Origin: Ulva prolifera
Lineage: Eukaryota > Chlorophyta > Ulvophyceae > Ulvales > Ulvaceae
Assembly: GCA_023078555.1 (NCBI GenBank)
Contig: CM041201.1
Location: 7,137,172 to 7,201,171, forward strand
DNA length: 64,000 bases
Reading direction: 5' to 3'
The position numbers and the translations under genes were made by a program. This document shows, in pieces, positions 37,306 to 48,507 of the stretch (positions are counted from its first letter, which is position 1; every line of letters begins with the position of its first letter). The notes under the pieces were generated by a model. That model had not been told where the DNA came from, did not search any database, and saw nothing but the letters and a program-made list of their open reading frames with translations.

Positions 37306-38254
37306 GTTGCTCACATCAGGCAAGTACACACGACACACCTTGCGACTGGAACGGCCCTTCACTGAGAATACACCCGCAGCAGAGAGGAGTAGATATCAGT
37401 GATGACTTGCAGCTTTGGCGCAGCCGCGAAATGCCTGATTGCTCTTCTGTTGCGGCACCTGTCTGTTCTGCTGCTGTGATACTCACGCAGGCAGTCCTGC
37501 AGTCATCATGGCAGGCCCAGATTCGCACGCTGGGTGACGTATGAGAAATTGCAGTGAATATCCGTGTCAATGTCACGTGAATCCATGTCATGTTGTTGGC
37601 GTCTTGGAGCTTTGTAATACTTCAGGCTGATTTGGATGTCACGCTGGGAAGCCTAGCATGCTCTCTGCTGTGCCGGTGTGGCGACTTGATCGTTTGTACA
37701 TAGCTTGCTTGCTGTATTTTGGTGCATGACCTTTTGATTCGGCTTGAAACATGCTTCCGACTAATGTTCTACCTGCCAATGGCTGGGTTGCAGCCCATTG
37801 CCAGACTGCGCATATGTAACTTGCTGAGTTGGCGACAATTCAGAGGAGTCAGTTCGTGGACAGCACGCCACCGCCAATGTATGCGCGCGGTAAATGCCTC
37901 CTTGGCATCTCATGTACCTGGTGTCATACAGACCAACACCGGTGCCTCGGGCCTTGCGCGGATGCCCGCCACTTGCCGGCAATCACGCTCCGGCAACGGG
38001 CTCAACATGCATTGCACAGATGAGATCCGCGTGGTCCAAGCGTCCACCCACCGAAACATGCAAAGATGTAATGTACGGGACGAGCTCCAACGTTCCTTCG
38101 TCCGGCTGCTCCGCTGTTAATGCAGTGGTCGATCTTGAGGTTACGTGACATTGACTAGGCAATGATGTGTGACGATGTTCACGTGCCACATGCATCCCGC
38201 GACAACCAACATTCTCGTAACTGTAGTAAGTCATAGCGGTCGTAATGATTGACC
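37306..38254. other. intergenic, no gene seen
   Basis: About 950 bp between the small-exon gene and the HECT ligase, both on the plus strand. It should hold the 3' end of one and the promoter of the other. Short open frames on both strands show no family or splice support. Confidence 0.45.
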
Positions 38255-41200
38255 ATGCCGGCGTGGGAAGGCGGTGCACAGTGGGGGAGCTCTAAAGTTG
38301 CTGCGAAGACACGGCAGCAGTTGTTGGAGCAGGCTCACGCCGATCGTGATGCGCGCAAGACCGAGCGTGTAAAGCATCAATGTGCTACACGAATTCAATG
38401 CTGTTGGCGATCCTATCAAGCTCGAGTTCTCTCTTTGCAAGCGGTTTGCCCCGCGCGAGTTCTTAGCGAAGGCATGTTCGCTGCCCATCAGTGCATTGCC
38501 GTGCTAGCCACTCAAAATTTGTCTTGCAGGTCTGTCAGCAAGTCTCTGGGAAGTATAGAAATGCCGTACCTGTCGCTGGATCAGGTTGCGGGACCTGCGA
38601 GCCTGTACCAGCATGCAAACTGCTCGATGACATCATTGTCAAGCTCGCCGTTGCGTGCAACAGGCACAGCAATGGGCAAATTTACGAAAGAGAGATCCCG
38701 AGCGTCTGCAAGAAAGATCTGCAGGCCGCCCTGTCCACGGCACTGTCCCTGACCATCAAGTCTCTGACATCACAAAACAGGCAGGAGAGCCTGCTCCATC
38801 TCGGTCCACCGCAGTCCACCACTGCTGAATGGGCCTGGCCGTCCTTCGCACAGCTCTGTGCACGCGTTGCACATGTGCAGTTCACGGACAACGAGGCCCT
38901 TGCTGCAGCAGCAGCACGCTGTGTATACCTACTGCTCACAACATCAGCACATTCACCAATAAACGGCAACTCTGCAGCGCACCAGGGAGCCCTAACTTAC
39001 AGTACAGCTCGGACCCTCTGTCAGGCGTCCGCTCTTTTTAGCGCCACGGCGGCGTCGCTCAAATGCGACTTTTCTCCAGGGCAGCAGCCCGACATAGAAT
39101 ACCCCTCCACCACAGCCGCCCCTGCTCCACCGGCAGCCACGATACGGGCACGCCTCCACGCAAACCTCCTCCGCAGCATTGCGGCAGTCTTTGACGCGCT
39201 CTCGTGCGACAGCGTCGAAGTGGAAGACCACATCGCGGCAGTGCAGCCCGGAACGCCGCTTGCGGCTGCCTGCAGCCACCTCACAACCACCCTCCTAGCT
39301 TCTCCCGCCATCCTCGTCCATTACTCCACCATCAGCGCAGCCCTCGAGCGCTCGAAACGGCAGCTCTTGCTCTCTCTTCTGGTCTTCCTTGCCGGGAACC
39401 CCGCGGCGCCCCCAGGAAGCCCCCACGCCACACTTTTCGCCCTCACAGCCACTACAGTCCTCCTCGCCGGCCCAAAAGAGGCCCTCTCGGCTACGACCTC
39501 CCAGGCCATTTTCACGCTGCAGCCGTGCGCGCTGCTGCGCGACCCGCTGGTCGCGCGAGCGTTTCTCGCGGCCAGCGCGCGCGTGCTCGCCGCGTCGCGG
39601 GGTGCCGGCCCGCCCGCGACCACCGCCACGCGCCACCTCCTGCACCTCCAGGCGTGGCCCTTCACGCAAAACGTGTTCCTTCTGGACCTGCTGCACGCGA
39701 GCAAGGCCGGGTTGGCGTGCTGGCCCGCGCCGGAGACTGCCGGAGACGAGGCCGGCTGGGACGGCCTCGATGCAACGCTCTCAATCTACCATGCATGGAT
39801 ACAGGTGTGGCTGTGCGCTCCGCACTCACACCTCCTATGACACTCGCACGCGAGTGAGCATGCCGCGGCGAAATGCGCGCTGCTGGGCGTGCGGTGAGAG
39901 GTGCAGTTTCATGATATTATATCATGCGTGGCATCTCTGCGGGTGCGCTCAAGGTGCGTTGCAGAAGACTCGTGTTGTGTGCATTGGAGCGCATTCACAT
40001 GCATCACATGCATGCATTGTGTGTCACGCCGCGAGCACTGCGCGTGCAGATCGCGGCGGCTGCGAAGCACCGCTCCGATGCGTTTGTGAGCCTCCTCGCG
40101 TACAACGCGCCGTGGATGCGCACGCTGTGGCGCCGCGTCGCGCTGCGCTGCGCGCTGCCCCTCGAGGTCCCCGCCGACGCCGTGCGCGGCACAGACGTGC
40201 CGTCGCTGCGCGGCGGCGTCGCCGCGTTTGCGCCGGCGCAGGCCGCCGCGCTGCAGCTCTTCTGTGACCTCCTCAGCCACCTGCTCGTGGTGCTAGACGA
40301 CGAGGCGTTCCACGGCGGCGGGGACCCGCTGCCGCTGCCGGCGTTCCGCGCGGTCGCGCTGTCGCTCAACTCGCTCGTGTTCCACTCGTGCATGCATGGC
40401 CGCGCGGCGGCGCGGCCGGCGGCCACGCAGCGCGCCCTCCTCGCCGTCGCCGGCAAGTGCCTCCAGCAGCTGCACTCTCGGCACGTGCGGCGGCCGTTCT
40501 GCGCGGACGCGGCGTGGCTCGCACCATGGGCCGCATGGAGCAAAAGCCAGACAGTGAGCCCCCCCCCCCCCCCCCCCCCCCCGCCATCCCGTCTGCCCGC
40601 GTCGCAACAGCCTACATGTGTTCTTATTGGCTGTGCACTAATTGCGCTCGCGCACCATTCAAATCATCTGAGTGGCAGCATCTGTGCGCAAGACCAATCT
40701 GCGCGCCTCAAGCTCCTGAGGCTTGCGCCCAGGCTGAGTGACGTGCACCGCAGCATGACGGTCTGTCGATCCCTCGAGGGTACAACTGTGTGCATCTGCT
40801 ATTCTCCACAACGAGGGGCCCCCCTTCCGCATGAGCCATGCGTGTTCATGCATTCATTGCGGTACCTACCGCCGGCGCTCTGCAGGGGCAGGAGGCCGAG
40901 CAGGCGCTGACCGGCGCTGTGCTGCGCGTCATGCTGGCCCGCGCCGACGACGACGCGGACGCGGACGCTGGCGCCGCACGGGAGGCCGCCGGCCCCGCGG
41001 GCGCCGTGGTCGACCTCCTGCAGACCGCGCCGCACTCCGTGCCGTACGCGCTGCGCGTTGCCATGTTCCGGCAGCTGCTCAGCATGGACAAGGTGTGCCC
41101 GCCCCCTCACTTTGCGTCGCGCTGTACTTGTGAAGGGTCCGCGGCCGCCGCGAGCGTGCTGCGCCTGGGCCGCGCACGCCATCTGGATCGCCGCGCCTCC

Positions 41201-41592
41201 ACATGCAGGTAGTGGCCGCGGCCACGAGGACCCGCACCGGCATCCTCCCACCCTGGTCCGGATCGGTGGCTTCTGGCTGCGTTGCATCGTAGCATGTGCT
41301 GATGCTCTGCCTTGCAACGGCTCGAGCTCACGTGTTGTGTCACTCTCTCCCTGTAAAAGTGAACGAGGCGCTGTGGACCGCAGCTCGTGGTGAGGGGTGG
41401 CGTGGGTGCAGGAGGGCAACTCGTGGGTGCCCGGGCAGGGCCGCATCGGCATGAAGGTGAAGGTGAAGCGCGGCAGCGTGCTGCAGGACGCGTACGCGCA
41501 GCTCGCGCCGCTCGGCTCGCGCATCAAGCAGCCGCTGATGGTCACCTTTGTTGACGAGCACGGCAGCCAGGAGGCCGGTGCTCACCTCCTCC

Positions 41593-41625
<33 letters not shown>

Positions 41626-42856
41626 CCCCCCCCCCCCCCCCCCACAAACACAGATAAACAACCCGCCCCACCCACGTGTGGGTGCACCTGCAACCTGCTG
41701 CTTCCGTTCTCTGATTGGCCAATGTGACATCATGCATGTAGCACATGCGTATCGCGATTGCCGATGAGTGACCTCCTCCAAAGCCTGGACTGGGTGTGGG
41801 TGGGCACGTGGATCATCACACCCCGGCACCCTCCCGCGACTGTGCAGGCATCGACCAGGGCGGGCTGCTGAAGGAGCTGCTGGAGTGCATCCTGCAGCAG
41901 GGCTTCGACGGCGCGTACGGGCTCGTGCAGTTCACGGCGGACGGCAAGGCGTTCCCGTCCCCGCTGGCGCACCGCGTCGCCGGCGGCCTCGGCATGCTCG
42001 AGTTCCTCGGCCTCGCCGTCGCCAAGGCGCTGTACGAGGGCCTGCTGCTCGACATCGAGCTCGCGTCGCTGTTCGTCATGGCCCTTCAGCACCGCCACCC
42101 CGCCCTCGAGGACCTCTTCACCCTCGACCCCGAGCTCTACCGCTCCCTCATCCAGGTGCGCCGCCACAGCCGCCACAGCGGCGACGCTGCCACGTCCGCT
42201 GCGCCGTGCCGGGGGAGGTCGCCACGCTGCTTGCACGCCGCTCCCAGCGACCCGGAGCAGAGCGGCGTGTGCCGTTCGTCGGGGCCCTCATCACACGGCC
42301 TCGTGCCGCTGCGGCACCGCTCTGCGGGTTTCTCCACACAGAGCCCTGGGGACCGAGATTGCGGAAGCCCTTCTGCCTGCTCTGTGATGTCAGCAACTTG
42401 ATGGTCAGGTGCAATGAGCCTTAGCACGTGTGCAGAATGCACAGCACGCACAGCACACGTAGCACACGTAGCGCGCCGAGTGCAGATCAAGGACTACTCC
42501 GGCGACGCGTCGGAGCTGGGGCTGTACTTTGTGGTGGAGGAGGACGTGCTCGGCGAGACGGTGGAGCACGAGCTGATGCCGCGGGGCCGCACCGTCGCAG
42601 TTGCCGACAGCAACAAGCTGATGTACGTCTACCTCTGCGCGCACTGGCACATCTCCCGCATCAACTCGGCGGCCGCGCAGGCCTTCTCGGCCGGCCTCTC
42701 GCAGGTCATCCCGATCTCGTACCTCCGCATGTTCACGGTTGTGGAGGTGAACGAGCTGCTCGGCGGCACGGCGGCCGCGGACGGGGTCAGCGTCGCCGAC
42801 ATGCAGGCGCACTGCCTCTACAAAGGTGGCTACTCCCGCTCCTCCAGCACGGTACG

Positions 42857-42895
<39 letters not shown>

Positions 42896-43444
42896 CCCTG
42901 CCCTGCTGTCGGGGTGCGCACATGGACTGAGCAAGAGTGGCACGTGGCGTCTGAGCTGTATGCGTGCGGTCATACACGTAGTGCGCGGTTGTGTGTGTTA
43001 GTGCCGCTCGTAGCCATGCCAGCATGAGGGCCGGGTGGGCCTCATGCACTCGGACTGTGACTGTGCGCGATCTGGAGACTGTTCCGCCGTGCGAGCCGTG
43101 GGAGACGTAGGGTCGCAGCACGCATCGGCGTGCAGGTGCGCATGTTCTGGCGCGTCGTGGCGGCGTTCACGGCGGAGGAGCAGCGGCTGCTGCTCAAGTT
43201 CGTGACGGGCACGCAGCGCGCGCCGCTCGGCGGCTTTGCGAACCTCACGCCGCCGCTCGTGCTGTACAAGGTCGACTGCGACGCGTCGCCGTTTGCGCGC
43301 CTCGGCGGCGCCGACGTCGAGCGCCTGCCGACCGCCTCCACCTGCTTCTCGCTGCTCAAGCTGCCGAATTACCGCCGCGCGAGCACGCTGCGCAAGAAGC
43401 TCCTCTACGCGATCACCGCCAAGGCCGGCTTTGACCTCAGCTGA
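38255..43444 (+). CDS. HECT-type E3 ubiquitin ligase, UBE3B / UPL6-UPL7 type, 1107 aa
   Basis: It forms a thioester with ubiquitin on a HECT cysteine and passes it to substrates. Eight exons in phase: 38255-38443, 38530-39804, 40050-40553, 40886-41092, 41412-41577, 41848-42155, 42486-42851, 43136-43444. The N-terminus (residues about 40-55) has an IQ-like motif (CATRIQCCWRSYQARV), as in UBE3B/UBE3C and plant UPL6/UPL7, suggesting calmodulin binding. A helical, Ala/Leu-rich middle follows. The HECT domain starts near MKVKVKRGSVLQDAYAQL and contains GIDQGGLLKELLECIL, LGMLEFLGLAVAKALYEGLL, LFTLDPELYRSLI, YSGDASELGLYFVVEEDVLG, FVTGTQRAPLGGF and the catalytic LPTASTCFSLLKLPNY (Cys present), ending GFDLS. 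Length is close to UBE3B and UPL6. Introns 3, 5 and 7 begin with long C runs. TGTAA at 43877 is a likely poly(A) signal. Confidence 0.95.
40559..40582. repeat. C24 homopolymer, HECT gene intron 3
   Basis: Starts 6 nt after the exon 3 end (donor GTGAGC), on the sense strand. Confidence 0.97.
41594..41643. repeat. C31 and C18 runs around one G, HECT gene intron 5
   Basis: 31 C, one G at 41625, then 18 C; begins 17 nt after the exon 5 donor (GTGCTC). Confidence 0.97.
42857..42892. repeat. C36 homopolymer, HECT gene intron 7
   Basis: Starts immediately after the donor hexamer GTACGC (intron start 42852 minus-end neighbour 42851). Exact length may be affected by sequencing or assembly. Confidence 0.95.
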
Positions 43445-43876
43445 CGGCTGCCTTGGCCGCGGGATCGTCCCCGTGACGGCTGGCCCTGGGCCGTCGTCTG
43501 TGTGCTTGCCACCCCGGGATCGGCGGCACGTGCCGTATAGCTACCCAGTCTTCATGTCATCAGGGTGGCGCTCCCGCGGGGTGCGGGGAGGGGGGAGGGG
43601 GGGAGGGAACGGGTCCGACTGGGTAGCGTTTGCAGGTGGTCCCAGTGTTGCGGGGGGCGGTGAGAGGATGAGCGATGGCGCATGTCGCACACACGATCTG
43701 GTCATGGGCGCCGCGCTGTTGAACGCATGCAGTCTGATGCTGGATTTTTGCGAACGTGTTTTATGGAGAGCGGCGTGGCTCCTGGGGTGTACCTGGGCTT
43801 GCCGCGACTGGTTTAGTTCGCGGCCCGCGGTCTTCTGTGGCAGCAGCGGGGCTGAGGGGGGAATTTTCGGGCAAGG

Positions 43877-43881
43877 TGTAA
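43877..43881 (+). terminator. TGTAA poly(A) signal of the HECT gene
   Basis: TGTAA 433 nt after the stop of the HECT ligase gene. Confidence 0.4.
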
Positions 43882-44398
43882 TTCATCAGCTGCGTGGGTG
43901 CATGCCGCACATTGACAGTGGCTCCCCAGTTGACGCACGTGTGCAACTCTCTGATGGCTTTTGCTTGCTTACAGCTGGGCGATGCCTGCATAAACTTGCT
44001 ACTATTCCTACGATCTAACCATTTTGACCAAACCTTGCTCGCTGCTTGTCAGATGGACAGCAACAATGTGTAAACTTCCTCGACAGCCTGGTCCCAGCTC
44101 GCTCCGAAGCCACCTGCTGCCGCAGCCAAAAAAAGTCAACAATTGGCGCTACCATGCATCGCTACCATGCATTCCCATGTGCACCGCGTCTATCTCCGCG
44201 AGTGCACATGTTTGCGACGCCACGCCGGTGCCGGAACCGGCCCGCATGCTGGACATCAGCATATTCCACCGCACAAGTACCTCTACCAGGCATGCAGTAA
44301 GACTTTATCAGCAGTGAAGCAAGCGTCGCCTGTGCTCCTGTTGAACCACGAATGGTGTATGAGACCAGTAGACAGCTCAGCTGTGTTACAAGGACAGC

Positions 44399-44824
44399 TC
44401 AGCTGTGCAGCGGTGCAGGCTGCACCCACTCACCATCCTGCCACACCAGCCATTCCTCGTGAAAGTCGTCTATCCGATACTTCAGCCGCTCGCCATCCTT
44501 TGCGCTCTCAATCACATAGTGCGGAACAGTTTCGTCCATGACGTCGTCGACTGCCATCCTCGAGCCGACCACTATTCCGATGAGGTCCTCAGGCGGAACC
44601 CTTTCGCTGCGGTCAATGAGCTTGCATCTCGTGCCGAGAGGGACGTGGTTCTCGACGTCAACCTGCTTTTGTTCACCAGAACAAGCAGCGGAATCGCGGG
44701 CTATCTGGTTGAGCTCTGTGTAGTCAACGCAACAGGCGCTGCAGAGCTCCAGGCCGTGTGGGCAGCGCATCGTCTCAGAGCTATCCGCGCCATCAGAGCT
44801 CGAGCCATCGTCGTAACCCATCAT
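44399..44824 (-). CDS. unrecognised acidic protein with a compact Cys motif, about 141 aa
   Basis: From an ATG-ATG start the product begins MMGYDDGSSSDGADSSETMR and then has CPHGLELCSACCVDYTELN, a tight Cys cluster that could bind zinc; similar C-x-x-C-x-x-D-x-x-x-x-N strings occur in small eukaryotic zinc proteins, but I cannot name the family. The rest (VPLGTRCKLIDRSERVPPED, then VPHYVIESAKDGERLKYRID and FHEEWLVWQDGEW) reads like a folded beta-rich domain. A strong GTGAGT donor lies within the WQDGEW codons, so the true C-terminus may come from a further exon near 44250 (frame ACGPVPAPAWRRKHVHS, stop) instead of the stop at 44399. The frame is also open upstream of the ATG. Probably soluble and intracellular. 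Confidence 0.5.
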   Translation of the reverse strand: MMGYDDGSSSDGADSSETMRCPHGLELCSACCVDYTELNQIARDSAACSGEQKQVDVENHVPLGTRCKLIDRSERVPPEDLIGIVVGSRMAVDDVMDETVPHYVIESAKDGERLKYRIDDFHEEWLVWQDGEWVQPAPLHS

Positions 44825-45715
44825 ATGCTTCCTGGGGAATTGCAGTGTCACCGCACCGACGAGAGGAGTGCTGATAGAGCAGGCGAGGTGTTGCGCGAGA
44901 GTGTCGGGCGCGACGGGAAGCGACGTTGATATATCGATTCCAGATAGCGTGCACATGTTACGATACCGATCCAACGCAGCGGAAGTGCCTGCTAGATAGT
45001 ATGGACATGGCGCCGATACGCGAAATTCTGCGTCATGTTACCTCGGCATGCGCTCTCTCTTTTCTCGGTCCGCTGCCTGCAGATAGTTCGAGATACGCCT
45101 ACGCCTGCCTTTCCCGCCTGCTGGGATGCTCCTGGACGCATACAAATCGAACGTACGTCGCATAGGTATCGCTACGGGCTGGTATTATCTCGAGCGTGGG
45201 GGCGCCATGCACGGGGCTGCTAACGTTGACCCGCGTTGCGCTTGGTAACGGCGAGTCCGCCGCAGCGGCGAGTCGTCACAATTTGCAGTTGAGCATGCGT
45301 TGCACTTGAGAGTCGTTCTGGATAGGCGTCAGGTGACACGTGCACGCCCGGCTCTAACGTCCCGTTTCACGACCCTTCAAGGACCGTCGACGCCAGTGAA
45401 CACGACCAAGCCGTTCGCACAGGGCTGTGACCTTGCTCGAACAAACACCTTTGTCTGGCTGGCACACGCTGTAGAACACGTGTACTGCAAACAACACACA
45501 CCGGGCTTGCCAAAGAACCATCACTATGCCGCAGACTGGCCAAGTCCCATAGCTGACTCCAGCCATGCAGCCATGATACGTGTAACCAACTTGCAACGGG
45601 AAAAATAGCGCTGTAGCCTGGCAAGGCGTTGCAAGGCTGCCTCAGTTACGTAAGCGTGTGTGCTGGTCACACTGAGGAGCCGGATAGGGCTTCAGAGAAC
45701 CGGGCGCGTCTCCAT

Positions 45716-45780
45716 GTGTGTAACAAGCACGAAGCGGCTCTACGTGTGTCACAAGGACGAAGCGGCTCCGTGTGTCACAC
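45716..45780. repeat. 28-nt tandem repeat, about 2.3 units
   Basis: gtgtgtaacaagcacgaagc (unit 1, 45716-45743) is followed by gtgtgtcacaaggacgaagc (unit 2, from 45744) and a partial third unit. The acaagga core also occurs in the dispersed repeat near 19347 and 24834. Confidence 0.75.
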
Positions 45781-46702
45781 TGGCCGAAAAGTGGGAGAGG
45801 CAGCGCGCAGCTCCAGTATGTTGGAAGACACTCAGCGTCTAGAATGATCTTGATCTGGACACCTGGATACGCCACGGTCTAGACTCCACATGAGAGGCCT
45901 ACAGTACGATCCAGACCTGACGCATCATCTGACATCCTGGACGCGTCAAAGGGCATGTGCTGACCACACAGCAGTGCATCACAGGCATCAGGTACACATT
46001 CGGATGGCATGTGAGCGTGGGGATGCTATTTTTTCACCAGTCCAGTCCAGTCTAGCTACAGCCAACCCCTTCCGGGTAGCTCCTACTTACTGCTCGCTAC
46101 GTGTCGGTGTAATGCTGGAGAGTCATGTGCCAATGCCGTGCGACTCCAGGGCCAGGGGAGCAGGGACCCTCTCCCGCAACCGCCGTCTGCTGGTGTGATG
46201 ACAAGCATCCATCCTACTGCCCGCGCATAGGCCCGGCTGCTTTGGCTGGAGGCCCGCGCAAACCTGAGAGATGCTAGGCACTTACGCTATGCACCGCTGC
46301 CATGGTGTATGTGCGCAAACGACCGCGCCGATACATGCATGCCAACTCCCACGCACACGTTTGCCTGCACAGCACAGCACGTTCACCCCGCACAGCACAC
46401 AGCAGTTCCCAGTACTACCCGGGGCCCCCCTGCGTGCTGTGATTGGGCGCTGTGCTCGGGGCGGTTCGACGTGGGTGCCGATCTCCTGATGTGCATACAT
46501 CGGGCCGCTGGTGTGCTTTTGCGTTGCCCTGGCGGTGCTACCGGCCACTCCGACGTTGTCCTTGTAACATAACACACAGCTGCCGCAGGCACGCAGTAGA
46601 GCCACAATGCATGCCCTCCACAGCCAGCTACACCATCCTAGGAGCCACCATAGCCACCCTGCGCCTCCCACAGCCACCCACCGCATCGGCACGCCACGGG
46701 CG

Positions 46703-47283
46703 CTATTCGTCCGGCCCTGCCGCCGCGACGCTGTCCGGGACGAGGTCAGACACGTCGTCCGCGAAGATGGAGCCGCGGAACGCGTCGCCGTTGCGGAACG
46801 CGGCCGCCGCGGCCTTCATGGCGGCCGGGGAGTGCGCCACCTTGGCAGCGCCGCCGACCCCGGCGAGCGCGTTCATCGCGCGGAGCCGCTCCAGGTGGCT
46901 GACGCGCGCCATCTCCGCGGCCGTGACAGTCACATTTGCAAACTCCTGCAACTCAGCGGTAGACTCAGGTGGCGGAGAGCTCAGCATGACCCCGTGACGA
47001 TGCCCTCAGGGCAGCCCGGAGGTGACTTTTTGGCTGAGAGTCGCCGGTGCAGACATTCACACGCCCACAGGCATTGTGCTGTCAACGCTGACGCGATATG
47101 AGTGGTCGGTATGAGCGGCTGCAGGCGTGGTAGCCGCACCCGGAAGTCTGGGCCCGACGCCTTGAGCATCGTCGGGGTGGGTACAGCGCCGCGCGGGGAC
47201 GGGGTCTTGGCCCGCGTCGGAGGCCGGGGGGGCGGGAGGGGGGCCTCCGCGGCCATCGCGGCCGCCCCCCGCTTCGTTCCCAC
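46703..47283 (-). CDS. 3' part of an unrecognised Ala/Pro-rich protein
   Basis: Two exons join in phase: 47283-47140 and 46945-46703 (stop). The first is Pro/Ala-rich (AEAPLPPPRPPTRAKTPSPR) and ends TMLKASGPDFR; the second continues EFANVTVTAAEMARVSHLER, then LRAMNALAGVGGAAKVAHSP and an end with FRGSIFADDVSDLVPDSVAA. Both are GC-rich like nearby genes. The 5' exons are not resolved; a piece near 47430-47480 (HQNELWWQPVYLHP) may be one. I recognise no family. The helix-like second exon may be an interaction module. Neighbouring genes do not suggest a role. Confidence 0.4.
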
Positions 47284-48507
47284 CTGAGCTGGCGGCCCCG
47301 CCGCCATGCCCCGTGGCAGCCTGGACACACACACGCACGCATGGAGCTATGCCACCCGCAAGAGCTGCCTGTCGAGGGGTTACTTGGACCGACGTGCGCT
47401 GACCTGGATGAAGGTACACAGGCTGCCACCACAACTCATTCTGATGCTGTGGTGCTAGAGCTGCTGCTTGTGATTGGAGAACGTGACAGTGATTCGGCGC
47501 CCCGTGTTTCTGGGACGCCACCTCGGCCGGCAGTGGACAGACCATTGCACTGCATCAGGGAATAGTGTCAGGCGCAGTACCCGGTCATCCCTTGTTTGCC
47601 GTGGAAGCCGCTGGAAGGGTGGGCTGTGGGAGGGCGTGGTTGGAAGGGCCGTCCCGTGGCTGGAGTGTGCATTGGCGGCCGGGCTGCGGAGGCATGCGGG
47701 CGGTGGTCCAGATGCGCCGGGCCAGGCCTGCCGTGCAGGAGATTCGGTGATGCTCCCCACGGCTGCATGGGTCTCATGTGTGGCTGGCCATGGGGCGCTC
47801 GTGGACGCCCAGCAGAGCCTGGGAAGCCCTGTGCGGTTGAGGGATGGGCCTGGTCGCCACTCTGCAGCACAACAGCCCCCGCATCAGCACACTGCCACTC
47901 AGCACGAGTCTACATGTTCCTATGGCGAAGCGATAGATCATGATGTCGCTGTTGGATCAGGCCAGGGCATAGCTCGGACTGCTCGAATGCACGGACCGGA
48001 TGCAGGGAGGCATTCGCTACCTGGTTGGGCTTTTTCGATCGAAGGAATCCGCCTCTCTCCGCTGGATGCATGGGCTATGTGAACTGATGTCTGGCTGCAG
48101 TCGAATGGCGCTGGCGCGGTTGCAGAGCGACGTTGAGGATAGCAATAGGTCACAGCGGCGAGGGAGAAATACTGCGATTTGTTCAACTTGCGATTGACCC
48201 GCAAACACAGGCACGCTGAATGGCACTGATGTAGAACGCCAAAGGTCCTGCGCCAGGGAAGCTTGCCGTCGTCCTGCAGTGTCACAGTTGTCCGAGACTA
48301 TGAGCTCCTGCACCAAAGCCACGCATCCATGCATGTTTACAACTACGCTGTGTTTCGTACGCCTCGGAGAGCGCCTGGAAATCGCTGCTGCTCAAACAGG
48401 CATCAGCACATTCTTCTCAGCCATCTAGAATCGTAGTGCGCGTGATTTGTCGTCATCCCTGCAACGTTGGCTTGGTCTAGATTCGTCGCACAGCGTCGTC
48501 TAGAGTC
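47284..48507. other. region with possible upstream exons, otherwise unassigned
   Basis: May contain 5' exons of the minus-strand gene ending at 46703 and the promoter of the CSP41b-like gene. Open frames on both strands around 47480-48080 show no family and no consistent splice model. Confidence 0.35.

Noticed and set aside
46903-47560. Plus-strand frames around 47.1-47.6 kb
   Set aside because: Weaker than the minus-strand exons there, no splice-consistent model.
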